Positions 34,483-45,397 of a stretch of 64,000 nucleotides of DNA are shown here, piece by piece. Made by a program: the position numbers and the translations under genes. The number at the start of each line of letters is the position of its first letter. Positions within the stretch are counted from its first letter, which is position 1. Origin of the DNA: Immersiella caudata. Its lineage: Eukaryota > Ascomycota > Sordariomycetes > Sordariales > Lasiosphaeriaceae. The stretch lies in NCBI GenBank assembly GCA_030512335.1, contig JAULSU010000002.1, forward strand, positions 4,650,001 to 4,714,000, read 5' to 3'. The notes under the pieces were generated by a model that was given only the letters and a program-made list of their open reading frames with translations, made no database searches and had not been told where the DNA came from.

Positions 34483-35443
34483 TCGTGCGACGGTTTCCCG
34501 TAGCCACACAGGGTACCAGTTCAAAGTGGCCCATTAGCTAGAGCTGACCAAGATGACTTTCCTTAACGTTCCCCACGATCCAGGCCAGCCTGGTGGGGGA
34601 AAGAGGTGAGATTTGCGTCATCTCCAGCGAAGCTGCATAAAGCGACTTCGACTTTAGTCAAGACGCTTTTGGAAGATATCGTTGAGTTCCCTTGTTTCAC
34701 CCTGTCTTGTATTCAGCATCGTGAATAGGACACCCTTGCGTTTGTTAAGAACCTATTTGATTCATATCCCTCGTTCTAGCTAACTCTCCGCTTCTGATAC
34801 TACTTCGTAGGTCAGCTCACAACATTAATTCAAGCCCAAGGCTCCTCAGCTGACACAGTGTCACTCTCAGGGCGACAAGCATGTTACCAACTGCTTCATC
34901 TGCTGCAGGTCTTTGAATATTCTGCTGTTGATGTTCTTCGATTAGTCTTTCAAGATTTTTGGCTTGCTTCTGTTAAGGGGTTCGATTAGTTATCATGTTT
35001 CTTACACAAGCTGCTGTTGGAACATATCTTGGCTTCGCGTCCTAGGATTTAAGAACATCCGACCGCTGATTTCGTTCTTGCTTTATTTTCCTTTAGATCT
35101 TCCTGGGGTGACATTGAGGGGGTCTCGTCCTATTATGGATTAATCATTCAGTCAACTCATCCTTTTAGGGAAAACCGTATACAAGGGGGGATTTAAAGGC
35201 TCTCTCAGTCTGCCAAAGAGGAAACTTGCTGCGAACGAGCTATGACTTCAGGTGTTGGATGGGACGTTACAAGGGCACTTGACAAGAGGAGTTTTTTCTT
35301 CTTTTACGGACTGCCCGAGCAAGCTGCTCTCCCAACAGTTTGGCACATTTGCGAGAAGAGTTGGGATTGCACTTGAGCTTCCCTCCGTCTTTTTCAACAC
35401 CATCGACACCCCTTTTGCCAGGTCATCCAGGCCCTACATCAAC
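34483..35443. other. intergenic, AT-richer than its surroundings
   Basis: 34640-35170 is visibly richer in A and T than flanking DNA, with many TT and stop codons in all frames. It could be a decayed repeat, but no terminal repeats or coding remnants are recognisable. Confidence 0.4.
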
Positions 35444-35660
35444 ATGAAGTCCACTTTTATCCTTGCTTTTTTTGCTCTCGGGCGCTGCCTTGGTGGCTGC
35501 CAGCCCGAGCAAGCTGGTCCTTCGCTAGGTGGGCCCAGTCCCTGACGATTTGAATCCCGGGTCCACGGTTTTTATAGGACGTGTTGAGCTCGGCGGACCC
35601 AATGTGACTCTGTCTGGCAATGCGCAGCTAAGTAATGTTGGGGATTCTTTTCAAGATTGA
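35444..35660 (+). pseudogene. small secreted protein pseudogene
   Basis: ATG 35444 begins a signal-peptide-like start (MKSTFILAF). A seven-T run at about 35467-35473 throws the frame. With one T fewer it would continue as a normal hydrophobic core ending ALVAASP. After the shift the frame reads PSKLVLR, then a TAG (possible former CAG), then VGPVPDDLNPG, FIGRVELGGPNVTLSG and a stop at 35660. Two independent lesions and a short tail suggest a dead gene for a small secreted protein. The family is not recognised, and the original 3' part may be longer. Confidence 0.45.
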
Positions 35661-36681
35661 TCGTCGAGACTGACCTTCCTTCAAGACGGAATGCGGTCCT
35701 CCGCACGGCCAATCAGTTGCGCAGTCGGATCTTACGTATTTCCGCAAGTCCTTAGGCTTGACAGCCTCAACGGATACTGCCACGTCAACGCTCACACGTG
35801 TGTTTGTGTCGGCTGCGGTGACCAGTGTGGCATTTGGCTCTGCAATGACGTGGATGGAGGTTTTTCTACCCCCCCCCACCCCCCCCTCCCCCCCTTCCCA
35901 TCTTTCCTCCTTTTTTATCAAAGGGAAAACGACTGGATGCTAACTTGAATGACGCAGAACACGTTTGGCCTCGGCGTCTAGTGCGGAAATATCGTTCGAA
36001 ACGCAGCCCAGATTATGTATGAATGCACTGAACGAGACGATCTCGGCATTGTCAGCACGTGCCATGGCCGCCAGTGGCAGGAAATATCTGTGCCCAACCC
36101 CCGGAACGTCCAGATCAGTCGGCCGAGCTGCTGGTGCTGGATGGTCGGCACTGGGAAGGAGAGGAGGACTAACTGTGTCTCGGGGTTTCGTTTCTCCTTG
36201 CACGCCGCTCTTTTTATTTCTTGTCGTGAGATTGGAAATTGTTGATGTTGCCCAGTTGGGGGCTATGCTGTCGCTGCCTTGGTTCGAGAAAGACGGCTAA
36301 ATTGAGATGGTATGTTGCCGTCACCAGGAGCCCAGGCCTCGTTCGGTGTGAAGCTGAAGGCAGTTGACAAGAGTTCGTCTGGGATGCAAAGGAACTCGTC
36401 TTTACACCGAATTCGTTTTCTGGGGTTGCATCCCGTCGGATGTTGTATTCCAAGTCTTCTTGGCTCGACACAGCCACACTTGCAACATATCTCGGCCCAA
36501 ATTACTGACTTCTCAGCTGGCTTAAGCGAACCGTAATCCCTCAGTCTTTACTCCGGGCCCCGATCGTGTTCACAAAGATATAAGTCGCTCTTTCCACATC
36601 TGTTCCCACATTGATGACAACATCCAGGACTGTCCTCTTTATTCCCCTAGTAATTCCGCCCAACACAGCACCAAAAAGAAA
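35661..36681. other. intergenic
   Basis: Contains C-runs near 35871-35893 and no coherent gene. The 3' end is the promoter and leader of the cysteine-rich protein gene. Confidence 0.5.
36579..36584 (+). promoter_or_regulatory. TATA-box candidate
   Basis: TATAAG lies about 103 bp upstream of the ATG at 36682. Confidence 0.45.
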
Positions 36682-37092
36682 ATGGCACCCCTCCAGACAC
36701 TCACCTCCCTCCTCATCCTCCTCTCCTCTTCTCTCGTTTTAGCAAGCCCAGTCGAAACCCCCCGCCAGCTCGGCATCCCCTGTGGTCGCAACGTCTGCGC
36801 CATCGGCCAAGTCTGCTGCAACCGAAGCTGCGGCACCTGCACTCCGCCCGGCGCCAAATGTCTCACCGTCATCTGTCCCCAAGTTGAAGAGAGCGTCGAA
36901 GTGGCGAAGCGCGAGCCGCAAGAAATACCGAGACTGGGACAATGTGGAACCAAGCGATGCGGATTGGGTCAGAGGTGTTGCAATGCTGCGTGTGGACATT
37001 GTGTTGGGCCATTTGAGGTTTGCTTGCCGAGGGTTTGTGGGTTGGAGAAGGAGGAGAAGAGTGAGCAGGGGGTTTGTGCCACTTGTGTTTAG
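36682..37092 (+). CDS. secreted protein with two tandem 8-cysteine modules
   Basis: Single exon, 136 residues. The signal peptide is followed by the first module, starting PCGRNVC. After a linker ending in a basic site (VAKREPQ) comes a second module, starting QCGTKRC. Both have exactly the same spacing: C-x4-C-x5-CC-x3-C-x2-C-x6-C-x4-C. Conserved non-cysteine positions are CG at the start, GQ before CC, CCN after it and CG inside. This points to an internal duplication of a disulfide-rich unit. Two extra cysteines form the end (CATCV). The KR dipeptide between modules could be a Kex2-type cleavage site releasing two peptides. A secreted defence, signalling or effector-like role is possible. 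No family name is certain. Confidence 0.8.
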   Translation: MAPLQTLTSLLILLSSSLVLASPVETPRQLGIPCGRNVCAIGQVCCNRSCGTCTPPGAKCLTVICPQVEESVEVAKREPQEIPRLGQCGTKRCGLGQRCCNAACGHCVGPFEVCLPRVCGLEKEEKSEQGVCATCV

Positions 37093-37681
37093 TGAGGAAA
37101 ATGGTGATAGGAAGAAGAATAACTAACAATGAAGATGTCATCTTGGTCACACATCCAGGAGATTTGGAGGGAGAAGCCGGGAAGGTGAGGAAGGGGGTTG
37201 AGTGGGGAGGAGGACAAGAGGGTGATTTTGGGGTTGTTGGAGGGGACGGGGAGTTTGGGGTATACGACGGGGATTGTTGAGGAGTTTGGAGGGGGAGTTG
37301 GAGAAGGGAGTGGGGGAGTTGGAGGAGCTGAAGTTGTGTTTGCAGAAGTTGAGGGTTTGAGAGAAGAATTTGATCGCTGCAGCGCGGGTGCGGCACTGGA
37401 TTTTTCTGCGATGGCTTTTTTCTCGTGGGAAGGCGGAATTAGAAATTAAGCGAGTTGGAACGGCTCCCTTTGGTACTTGTTGGGGTCTTCGTGTCGATTG
37501 AGAAAACAGCTGAAGCGGTTGAGTCACTGTAGCCTGGATTCTTGGATGGCTGGTTGGCCCAAGTGGGGACTCCTGCCAAAACTGCACGTCAAATTTGCAC
37601 CGTCCAGCTCAAAAGCGGGGTTTCCTCACCTTCCCTCCCGCCTTTTCACCTCACGACGAACTCCATGACTGTGGCCACCAA
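37093..37681. other. intergenic
   Basis: Purine-rich on the plus strand around 37190-37340 (long GGAG/GGGAG tracts). No gene is seen. Confidence 0.5.
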
Positions 37682-39297
37682 ATGTCTTTCCACCACCTTC
37701 CGGGCTTCAATTCTGCGGCTCTCTCCTATGTGCAGCAAGAAAACCGCGACACCCTGCCCTTGATCTTTCAAGTCTGGAAATCGAATCAATCGAACCACTA
37801 TGAGCTCACGGACTTTGTCCCCAATTGCTGCATCACGCCGTCTCCCAAGGACACTTTGACGACGTGGAAACGATACTGGATGCTGGCATATCTTCAATCC
37901 TCCCCTTGGAACAGGACTCGGGCGACGAGTACACACCCCTTCTCACGGCAGCGAAGCATGGGCAACGCAAGGTCGCTCGTTTGCCATGGGCGCGCGGCGG
38001 TCTTGAATACCGCTTTGTTTCCGATGATCCCTCGTACCGCCATATCTCCTGTGTCGAGCTTGCCGCGCAGCATCGATATGCCGCGCTGGTCTCGAACTTC
38101 CTGGAATGGTCCCCTTGGATGGAGGACGATCTGCGCCGTGCACTCACTTGGGCTGCGCAGGGTTGGTACGATGATATTGTTGCCGTGCTCCTAGAAAAGG
38201 CCGAGTATTCCAACGAAGTCGTTCGGCAAGCTTTGGCAGAAACCCTCGGGGGTTCCAGCTACGATGATAACGACATGGCCCGGCAATACACTACGGTCTG
38301 CCACCTCGTCGACGCACTTGGAGACGACTGGGGCTGGACCGTCAATGCTCGACCGGTCCTCGTTTCTGCGGCTTCATCCTGAGTCCTCGGCGTTCTGAGG
38401 GCTCTCCTCGACAAGGGCGCTGATCCAATGGTCCAAGCTCGCGACGGGATGACAGCGCTGCACCAATACAAACGTTCCATAGGCCCCACGCCAGCCAGCA
38501 TTGCGACTGCCGAGGCCTTCCTTTAGCACGGAGCATCGCCGCAAATGGCAAACGACGAAGGGGAAACGCCAATGCACGCCATTGCAATGCATGGAGACCT
38601 GGAGGACCTGAGGCTCTACTTACAGTACTGCCGTGACCCGAGCACCGCGCTTCACCAGCGTAATATGCATGGAGAGTCGCTGCTTCACTATGCTGCCATG
38701 GGCAAACATGTCGATGTCGTCAAGTTCCTTCTCCGTCATGGTCTTGACGTCAACACGGCCAGTGACAATGGCTGGACACCACTAGTGTGTGCCTTCATGC
38801 CCTCTCTGCGCCGTCAGGTGTCCGACTGTAGTGATATTGCAAGGCTCCTGTTGCGGCATGGCGCCCGTGCGGACACCATCACGACCGAGAATTGGACCCC
38901 AATACACTCACTCTCTTCATGGCCGCAACCCAATCGCAACGGAGCGCAAGCGCGACCGCCCTTCGGCTACGACGAGCTGAAAGGGTGGCCAGGTGAAAGT
39001 AACGATGTTGTGCCGCTGGTGGAAGAGCTGATCAGGCGAGGCGCAATCTTGGATGCGTGTGCCCCTGTGCTGCGCTGGAACTACACGACGTATCAGGCAG
39101 TTCTCGCCGTGTGGGGAGCGAGAATGCAGAGACTTATGAGGTCTAGAGTTGCTGAAGCTGAAGCAACTACACTCTGGGACGTTGCCGAGAAGTACACCAC
39201 GCCGCACAGATGGGCTCTCCGTATCGGCTCAACAGCTGTTTGCCAGACCATTGCAGATCATCTGATTTCCGCCTCGGAGACATTTGGTACAACATAA
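37682..39297 (+). pseudogene. ankyrin-repeat protein pseudogene
   Basis: From ATG 37682 the frame reads MSFHHLPGFNSAALSYV to ELTDFVP. It then loses one base in a CCCC run near 37818-37822 and resumes as LLHHAVSQGHFDDVETILDAG, an ankyrin start. In the new frame there are stops at 38380-38382 (TGA, possible former CGA) and 38524-38526 (TAG, possible former CAG before HGA). Between and after them the ankyrin pattern continues: LRALLDKGADP, GETPMHAIAMHGD, GESLLHYAAMGKHVDVVKFLL, GLDVNTASDNGWTPL and ARLLLRHGARADT. The final stop is at 39295. Removing three lesions would give one long ankyrin protein. The gene is convergent with the chitinase fusion, whose stop is about 45 bp away. Confidence 0.75.
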
Positions 39298-39342
39298 CTT
39301 GAACAGGTAATACTTTAGATCAACATGCACACTAGACATCAC

Positions 39343-42300
39343 CTAATCCCCTCTCTTCCCCCTCTTATAAATAGTCCCGCCACCAACCCACTCATTCCGA
39401 CTCGCAATCGCCAAATTCACCGCCATCGCCAACGCAATCAACTCGTACCTCGGCCTCTGCACCAACTCGCTCCGATCATACTGCTGCATCACCCCGATAA
39501 AATCCAGCAACATCACGCTCGGATACGAATCCGGCCGCATCGCGCTCCACCCCTTCCAAAACAGCGAATCGTACGCCAGCCGCGTGGCAAGCATCTCGAT
39601 CGAGACGGTCGACGGCTCGTCGGTCGGCCAGTTCTCGATGCCCTGCAAGGTGATCACCCACTGCATGATGTAGAACCTGTCACCGTCTCCACCTTCGGGG
39701 GCGATCTTGCGGTTTTCGCGGAGGTGGCGGGTTTGGTCTTCGGCCATGACAGGGGCGCGGTCGACGTTGGACCAGTGGCCTTCGCCAGCCCAGTCAAAGT
39801 GCTCGCGGGTGCGGTAGATGCCCTGGTCGGGACGGGCGGAGGTGTGGGAGGCGATGACAAGAACGCAGGCGCGGTTGTTGCCGATGAAGGAGTTTAGGGT
39901 CTTGGAGGTGAGGTCGCCCGAGATGCCGGGGCAGCGGTGGGTTAGGCCTTGGAGGGCGTCGAAGAGGCGGTTCCATTCGCTGTCGTCCATGGCGCGGTAG
40001 CCGTCTTCGGTGTTGAGGTCGTGGGAGAGGTGGAGGATGAGGAGCTCGGGGTGTTCGGAGGTGAAGCGGTTGATTTGCTGGACGATGTCGTCGATGAACT
40101 GGCCGTTGCAGCCTTCGATGAGTGAGCCTGTGGAGTAGTGGCCGGTGACGAAGCGGTTGCCGTTGCCGATGACGGGGCGGATGTCGAAGAAGCGCGCGCC
40201 GAAGAGGAGTTGGTCGTAGATGCCGAAGCCTTGGGTGAGGCAGTTGGATGGCTGGCCGAAGGAGGTGCCGCCGGTGCGGATCGACATGCCGGCGTCGTGC
40301 GAGCCGATCATGCTGATGTGGCGGAGCTTGCGCTCGCCGATGACGTCGAGGATGGCGCTCATCCAGGCGATGGGAGGGTTGAAGCTGTCGTAGTAGCGGC
40401 CGTACGACTCGCTGCCGGTGAGGATCAGGTTGTGCTGACGGTAGCCCTTCTTTGCGAACTCGAGCTTGGCGCCCCGCGGGGTGCCGGCTGTCTGGAGGTT
40501 CTTGAACCAAAAGATCTCGCGCATGGGGAGGTTGCCAAAGTTGGTGGCGCGGGCCTGAACCTCGAAGCGCTTGTTGGTGCCGGCGATGGCGTAGCTGGCC
40601 TCGCCGCTGTCGTCGCTCCAGGTGCTGCCGATGCGGTCGACGTAGACCTGCTTGTTTTGGCGCGCTTGCAACGCCTTGACGTCGCCAAAGTTGAAGGTGC
40701 TCATCTGGTACGAGTGCTTGTCCTCGAGTTTAAAGTCGTCGGGCGTGGCGTTGATGATGTTGACGTATGCGACGGCCTGCTCGTCGTCGTTGGTCGGCCA
40801 TCCCGATGGCGCCCGCTCGGGAGGGGGGAAGTACTCGCCGCCGAGGTCCTCGGGCCAGGGCGGGTACACGACTTCGCCGATATCGTCGGTGTCGAGGTCC
40901 GGCGCCCAGTCTGACGTGCCGCCAAAGTTGCGCGACCGCGCCCACTCGAGACGGCGCGCGTAGGTATCGGGCTTGGTCCAGGCGACGTACTGGTTGCCGT
41001 TGTACACGAGGATGTCGCCCTGGTCGTAGTACTCAAAGTGGTTGGGGTTCTCGAGGATGATCCTTTTGATCTCGGTGTTTGCGATGTAGCCCGAGGTGAT
41101 GGTGCACTCGCCCGGGTAAGCGCCTGATTCTGGGCCGCTGATCTGGCATCGGGAACCGCGGCAGTTGCCCTGGGTAAGCCGGAAGGACCGTCCATACAAC
41201 GCCATGCCGACGATAACCTTGTACGAGGGCACGCCGGCCTTGGTGACCATAGCGAGGGCCCAATCGACCTCGGTGTCGTTGGTGTGGTGCCAAGCGCAGT
41301 TGGGACAGCCGGGTGTCGCCCATTTGCTCCCATAGTCCCACTGGCCGTGCAGGTCGTAGGTCATGTAGATGATGTAGTCTAAGACGGGGGCCATCTCGGC
41401 GATGAGGAAGCCCTTGAGGTACCAGAATGATGCCGGAGCAGCGATGGCCAGCGTCTTGCCCCCGGGAAGGCGTTCTCGGACGGCACGCAGGAACTGGAGG
41501 TAGTTGCGGCCATCGTTGGGACCTCCGGGGGGGATGCCGGGGATGTCGGGGGCCTGATGCATGGGCATGTTAGTTTTACCTCGGCGTAAAAGAGGTTAGC
41601 AAAATAGGGAGTAGGAAAAAAACGGGGGGGGGGGGGGGGGTTGACAAAAGGGGTAAAAAGGACAACACACCCCCGGATACTCCCAATCAAAATCCACCCC
41701 ATCCAACCCATGCTCATCCACAAACCCCACCACGTTCCTCGCAAACAAGATCCTCTTGTCATCCGTCACGCCCTCCCTGAATATCGGCGCCGTATCCGCC
41801 TCTGTCGAAAAACTCCACCCCCCAAAGCTCAAAATCCGCTTAATCCCCCGCAGCGCTTTGAACCCCTCAAATTCCTGCTGCACTTGGCTGACGTCGACTC
41901 GGTAGTCATCTGTGATGTCGGCAAAGGCGAAGTGCACGTGCGTGTATTTTGTCTTAGTGTTGACCATGTCTTTGATGTCCATATGCAGACAACTCCTATG
42001 GCGATTCCAAGACTCGAAGTAGCCCACGCGCATGAATTGGGAAGGGGGGGTGTTATTGTTCATAATCTCGACGCCGCAGGAGGAGATGCACCCGTTCGAC
42101 CCCGGCTTGGCTGTACCCGGGGCGCCGTTATCCGCCGGAGCGGGGGTGCAAAAGTCGGGAGTTGTGCCACATTGGCCCCAGACGTTGCAGCACGCTCTGA
42201 GCGGGCACGGGTTGAGATTCTGCCAGGGGGTGCTCGAGCCTGCCGGAGGGGGTTGGGTCCCTGGTACCATGGGTCCGCAGAGGTGGCCGGGTTGCGGGTT

Positions 42301-42744
42301 GGGAAAGGGCGAGCGGCCGGTGCTGAGGCAGATGATTTGGTTGGGTTGGAGGCTGTTGCAGCCGGGGAAGCCGTAGGTGTTTTTGTTGAGATCTTCGATG
42401 CGTGCGACGGCAAGGCTGTTGGCGGCGCCGATGGCGGTGCATGTGTCGCCGGGCTGGACGGTATAAGTCGCGCAGGCGCCGTCGGGGTTGGGCTGGGGAG
42501 CCAAGTCGGGCAGGGTGCCGGTTGAGCAGCAGATGATTTGGTTGGGTTGGAGGGTGTTGCATATGTTGGCGCCGTTCCAGAGCTTGAGGTCGGCTTCCGA
42601 GATGCCGCCGCAGTCTTGCATGATTTGCCAGCAGCCGGAAGATGGGACGGCTCTGATGTATTGGCAGGTTGTCTGGGTTGTGTCACCTGGCGCGGCGTGG
42701 GCGGACATTGCCGCGAGGGCAAAGGCCAGGAGATGTCGCTTCAT
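39343..42744 (-). CDS. LysM-LysM-CBM18-GH18 chitinase fused to a PI-PLC X-like phosphodiesterase
   Basis: Exons 42744-41671 and 41553-39343 (117-bp intron with a 17-base C-run) give 1094 residues. Signal peptide 1-17. Two LysM domains are at about 25-75 and 90-143, and a CBM18-like cysteine region at about 180-225. The GH18 domain is about 235-580, with DGVDFDWE (residues 348-355, DxxDxDxE) complete; the intron falls three residues after it and the junction restores YPGAPDIPGIPPG. So far this is a subgroup-C (killer-toxin-like) fungal chitinase. From about residue 765 a second enzyme follows: HISMIGSHDAGM, GARFFDIRPV, TGHYSTG and LLILHLSHD, the pattern of PI-PLC X domains, with both catalytic His (SHD and GH) present. 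The two parts share one unbroken frame of 2.2 kb. The protein would bind and cut chitin and possibly cleave a phosphodiester such as a GPI or PI head group outside the cell. Confidence 0.9.
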
Positions 42745-43554
42745 CCTGGAAGGACGAGGTAACGATCAGATACCAAACAAAGAGACCGCTGTAGTTAAAA
42801 GGGCAAAGAATGAAATCGAATAACTGACGACTGAGACCTCGATCTTATATCTGGTCCCATTCAAGCTTTGCACCAAAGGCAAACGCGTGTTACATGTCCG
42901 TTCCTCATCATATTAGCGAGAACTCGAGTCAAACGATGGTGACTAGTTCTTGCTTGTCAGACGGTTCTGTTGACATCCGCAGTTACTTCCGCAGTTACAA
43001 CGGCAGTGTAACCTTCTGTTCCTTTCTCCAATTACTTCCTTGCCAATGGAAGCCATGTTTAAACTTTGGGGGCGACGACACATGACGCTGCAAGGTTCCT
43101 CGTTCTACTCGGGGTCGCAACACTCTGACCCGTTCGCGGCGGTCCCAGCCAATCAGGGGGGGCTCCATTATGGTGTTACAGCCCTGCTCCTTGCAGCTTC
43201 ATGTGCCAGGCGCCTCTATTGCATGTTCATCACGGTAGAGAAACTACCAAGGAGGTCTTTTTAGCGGTGGTACCGATGGCGGGGATGGCTGATCCTACCC
43301 TGACACAACATGCTGAAGGCCAGTCCATACCCAGGAATCAATGAACGAGGCGAGGTACCCCCAAACATGGAAGGAGACACTAGCACTGGTATAAGAGTGA
43401 GTCCGGCGCCACATCGATAGTGCTCTCTCGACGCTGATGGTGATCGCGGTAGCGTTATTTTCCCAATCCTTAGGCTAGATGGCGCGATGATAGGTAGCCG
43501 GTCGAAATGCCTATTGTCTTTGGGTCGTTCGTTGCCTTCACCCGTTGTTCATTT
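42745..43554. other. intergenic
   Basis: Promoter region of the chitinase fusion (minus strand) and 3' flank of the HET gene. No coding signal is seen. Confidence 0.5.
42844..42849 (-). promoter_or_regulatory. TATA-box candidate for the chitinase fusion
   Basis: TATAAG on the minus strand, about 100 bp upstream of the ATG at 42744. Confidence 0.45.
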
Positions 43555-44860
43555 TTATAGATCCCACCGTTTCGCCAGGCCCTCATCGCTCAGATCGCTC
43601 AGATCAGCAGACTCCTCGGCAAGCAACCCTAGCAACCACCTCCTGATGTCTTCGTCCTCACCTCCAATCTCGGCATGCCGCTGCGTAATTTGCCGCACTG
43701 CAGAAGCCGCTTCATTCTCGTTCGAAGCTGTGAGGCGATGAAAGATATCACTCCAAGAGGCATTGTAGTCGGTGGATATCCCGGTAGGAATGTCAGAGCT
43801 CATGCCCGAAGGGCAAAGGTCTTATCTCGGCGATCCGTGGCGTCGCGACCGTGGTACATGCGAGCTAGCTCCAACAACGGTTGGGTGTTGAGAGAATACG
43901 TTTTCAACATGCCGCTCGCACGGTTTCGTCGGGAACCCGCTCCCTCAATGAGAAATATCGGTGTTCTGAGAAGCCCCGGTGTGCCAGGGCGAGCAGAAAC
44001 TGGCTTCACCGACCCGCCGGTGCTGGAATCGATAGCTGTCGATATATCTATTGAATCGGTATTGTGTTGATGTTGCTTTGAGTCGGTCTCGATACCCATC
44101 ACCTCCAAGCCTGCGCAGAATACTTCGCTATCTATTTCTCTTTCGCGACACATGATGGTAACGCGACCTGCTGCTGCCACCTCTTGAAGCACCTGCTCAG
44201 CAAGTCAGGGGGGTTTTCTCTCCGGAGAATCTCGTGGCTTCTCACCCAAATACGTCGAAACCAGGAGCGGCGCGAAAGCGCATCAACCATGTCTCTCGCA
44301 GTTTCAGAGCCGGGCGCTGCCCTTAGCAACGCACTGGAGTCCTCGGTAGCTTCTCGGATGATCTGAAGCGCCCTCCCAAGGCCGCCCTCGGTCTGGTCGT
44401 CTGGAGATGTGCAACCATCTTTGGGTTCTTCTAACCAGACGATGACGCCCCTCGCCGAGGCGTAAATCCAAGTCATGAGCTGCGCTTGGTCCGCATTTTC
44501 GTCGTTGTCATCTTGGTTGATGCAGACGGCGTCGGCCCAGAGGAAGCGAGGTAGCACGGGGTCACGAAGCCGCGCTAAAAGAGCTTGGCAATTCTGGCGA
44601 ATCGAGAGTGGTGCGTCGTCTGCGATAAGGGCATGGCTGTTTGGCGGTGGGCCCCAAACGCACAGCACAGCTTCACAGAGGAGCGGTCCGGCCCAAGGGT
44701 CAAGAAACGGGTAGTCGATGAGATTGCATTCGATTTGGGCGTTTCCATCGCGATTAGGGAGCAGTTGCAATACACGAATGTGGTTCTCGGGCAAGGGTGG
44801 ATAACGATAGACAGGCAGTGTTTCGGTGAGCTTCTTCGCGGTAATCCTGACCGTTGCTGC
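43555..44860 (-). pseudogene. HET-domain gene, frameshifted and without a clear start
   Basis: The open frame starts upstream of 44794 (YRYPPLPENHIRVLQLL) with no ATG before the preceding stop, so the 5' end is missing or spliced. HET blocks follow: EAVLCVWG, LWADAVCINQDD, IYASARGVIVWLEE and SWFRRIW. A 53-bp intron (44245-44193, GTGAGA...GCAG) joins to VLQEVAAAGRV, rebuilding the family's WVLQEVA. The next exon runs to GRDATDRRDKTFAL, then loses a base near 43804-43808. The following frame starts GMSSDIPTGISTDY, the normal continuation, and ends at 43555. With the lost base the gene would encode a plausible short HET protein; as given it is truncated. Confidence 0.7.
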
Positions 44861-45397
44861 CTTGAGGAAGAGCTGTGTCCCGGCTCACTGAAGAAGGAGC
44901 AACCCCTCCCCTGCATTGCGGCGTGTGGCCAACCAGAGCGGCACACTCGACAAGCCCCCAACCAAAACCAGAAAAATTCCACCTCCGCCTGAGTCGACTG
45001 CACGCATTCGCAGACCTTTGCTCTTGATTGGGCCCATCGACAAGACAACTGTTAGAGGGTCCATTTCTACTGCTGGGTGAGAGCTGGTGGGGATTATGTT
45101 GTCGCGCAAGCGCCTCCCTGGCCAGAAGAACGCCGGTCCAAGGATTCGAAGGATTTTGATGGCTTCTGGGCTTTTCCCAAAAAGAATCTGAGAGCTTGGG
45201 CGGGACTTCGTCAAATGGCCCAGACGTGCCCAAGAGCGGTTAAACACATGTGCGACTTCACGTTCAATGCAACCCACGACGCGTCACTTGCGCGGCACGG
45301 CACGGCGCCCTCCCAGCAAATTGCTGCAAGACGGATGCTATCTTGAGCTAGAAAATGACCCAGGGAATGCGAAAACATCAACAAACCTCAATCCAAC
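44861..45397. other. intergenic between divergent genes
   Basis: Contains a minus-strand open frame at 44885-45277 with no family signal. It may hold the lost first exon of the HET gene, but I could not show a splice. Confidence 0.4.

Noticed and set aside
34640..35170. Decayed transposon
   Set aside because: The stretch is AT-richer, but no terminal repeats, target duplications or transposase fragments are visible.
40138..40914. 258-residue plus-strand frame opposite the chitinase fusion
   Set aside because: Acid/Ala/Val-rich antisense shadow of a high-GC coding exon.
44885..45277. 130-residue minus-strand frame upstream of the HET gene as a first exon
   Set aside because: No splice pair joins it in frame to the HET coding region, and it has no recognisable content.
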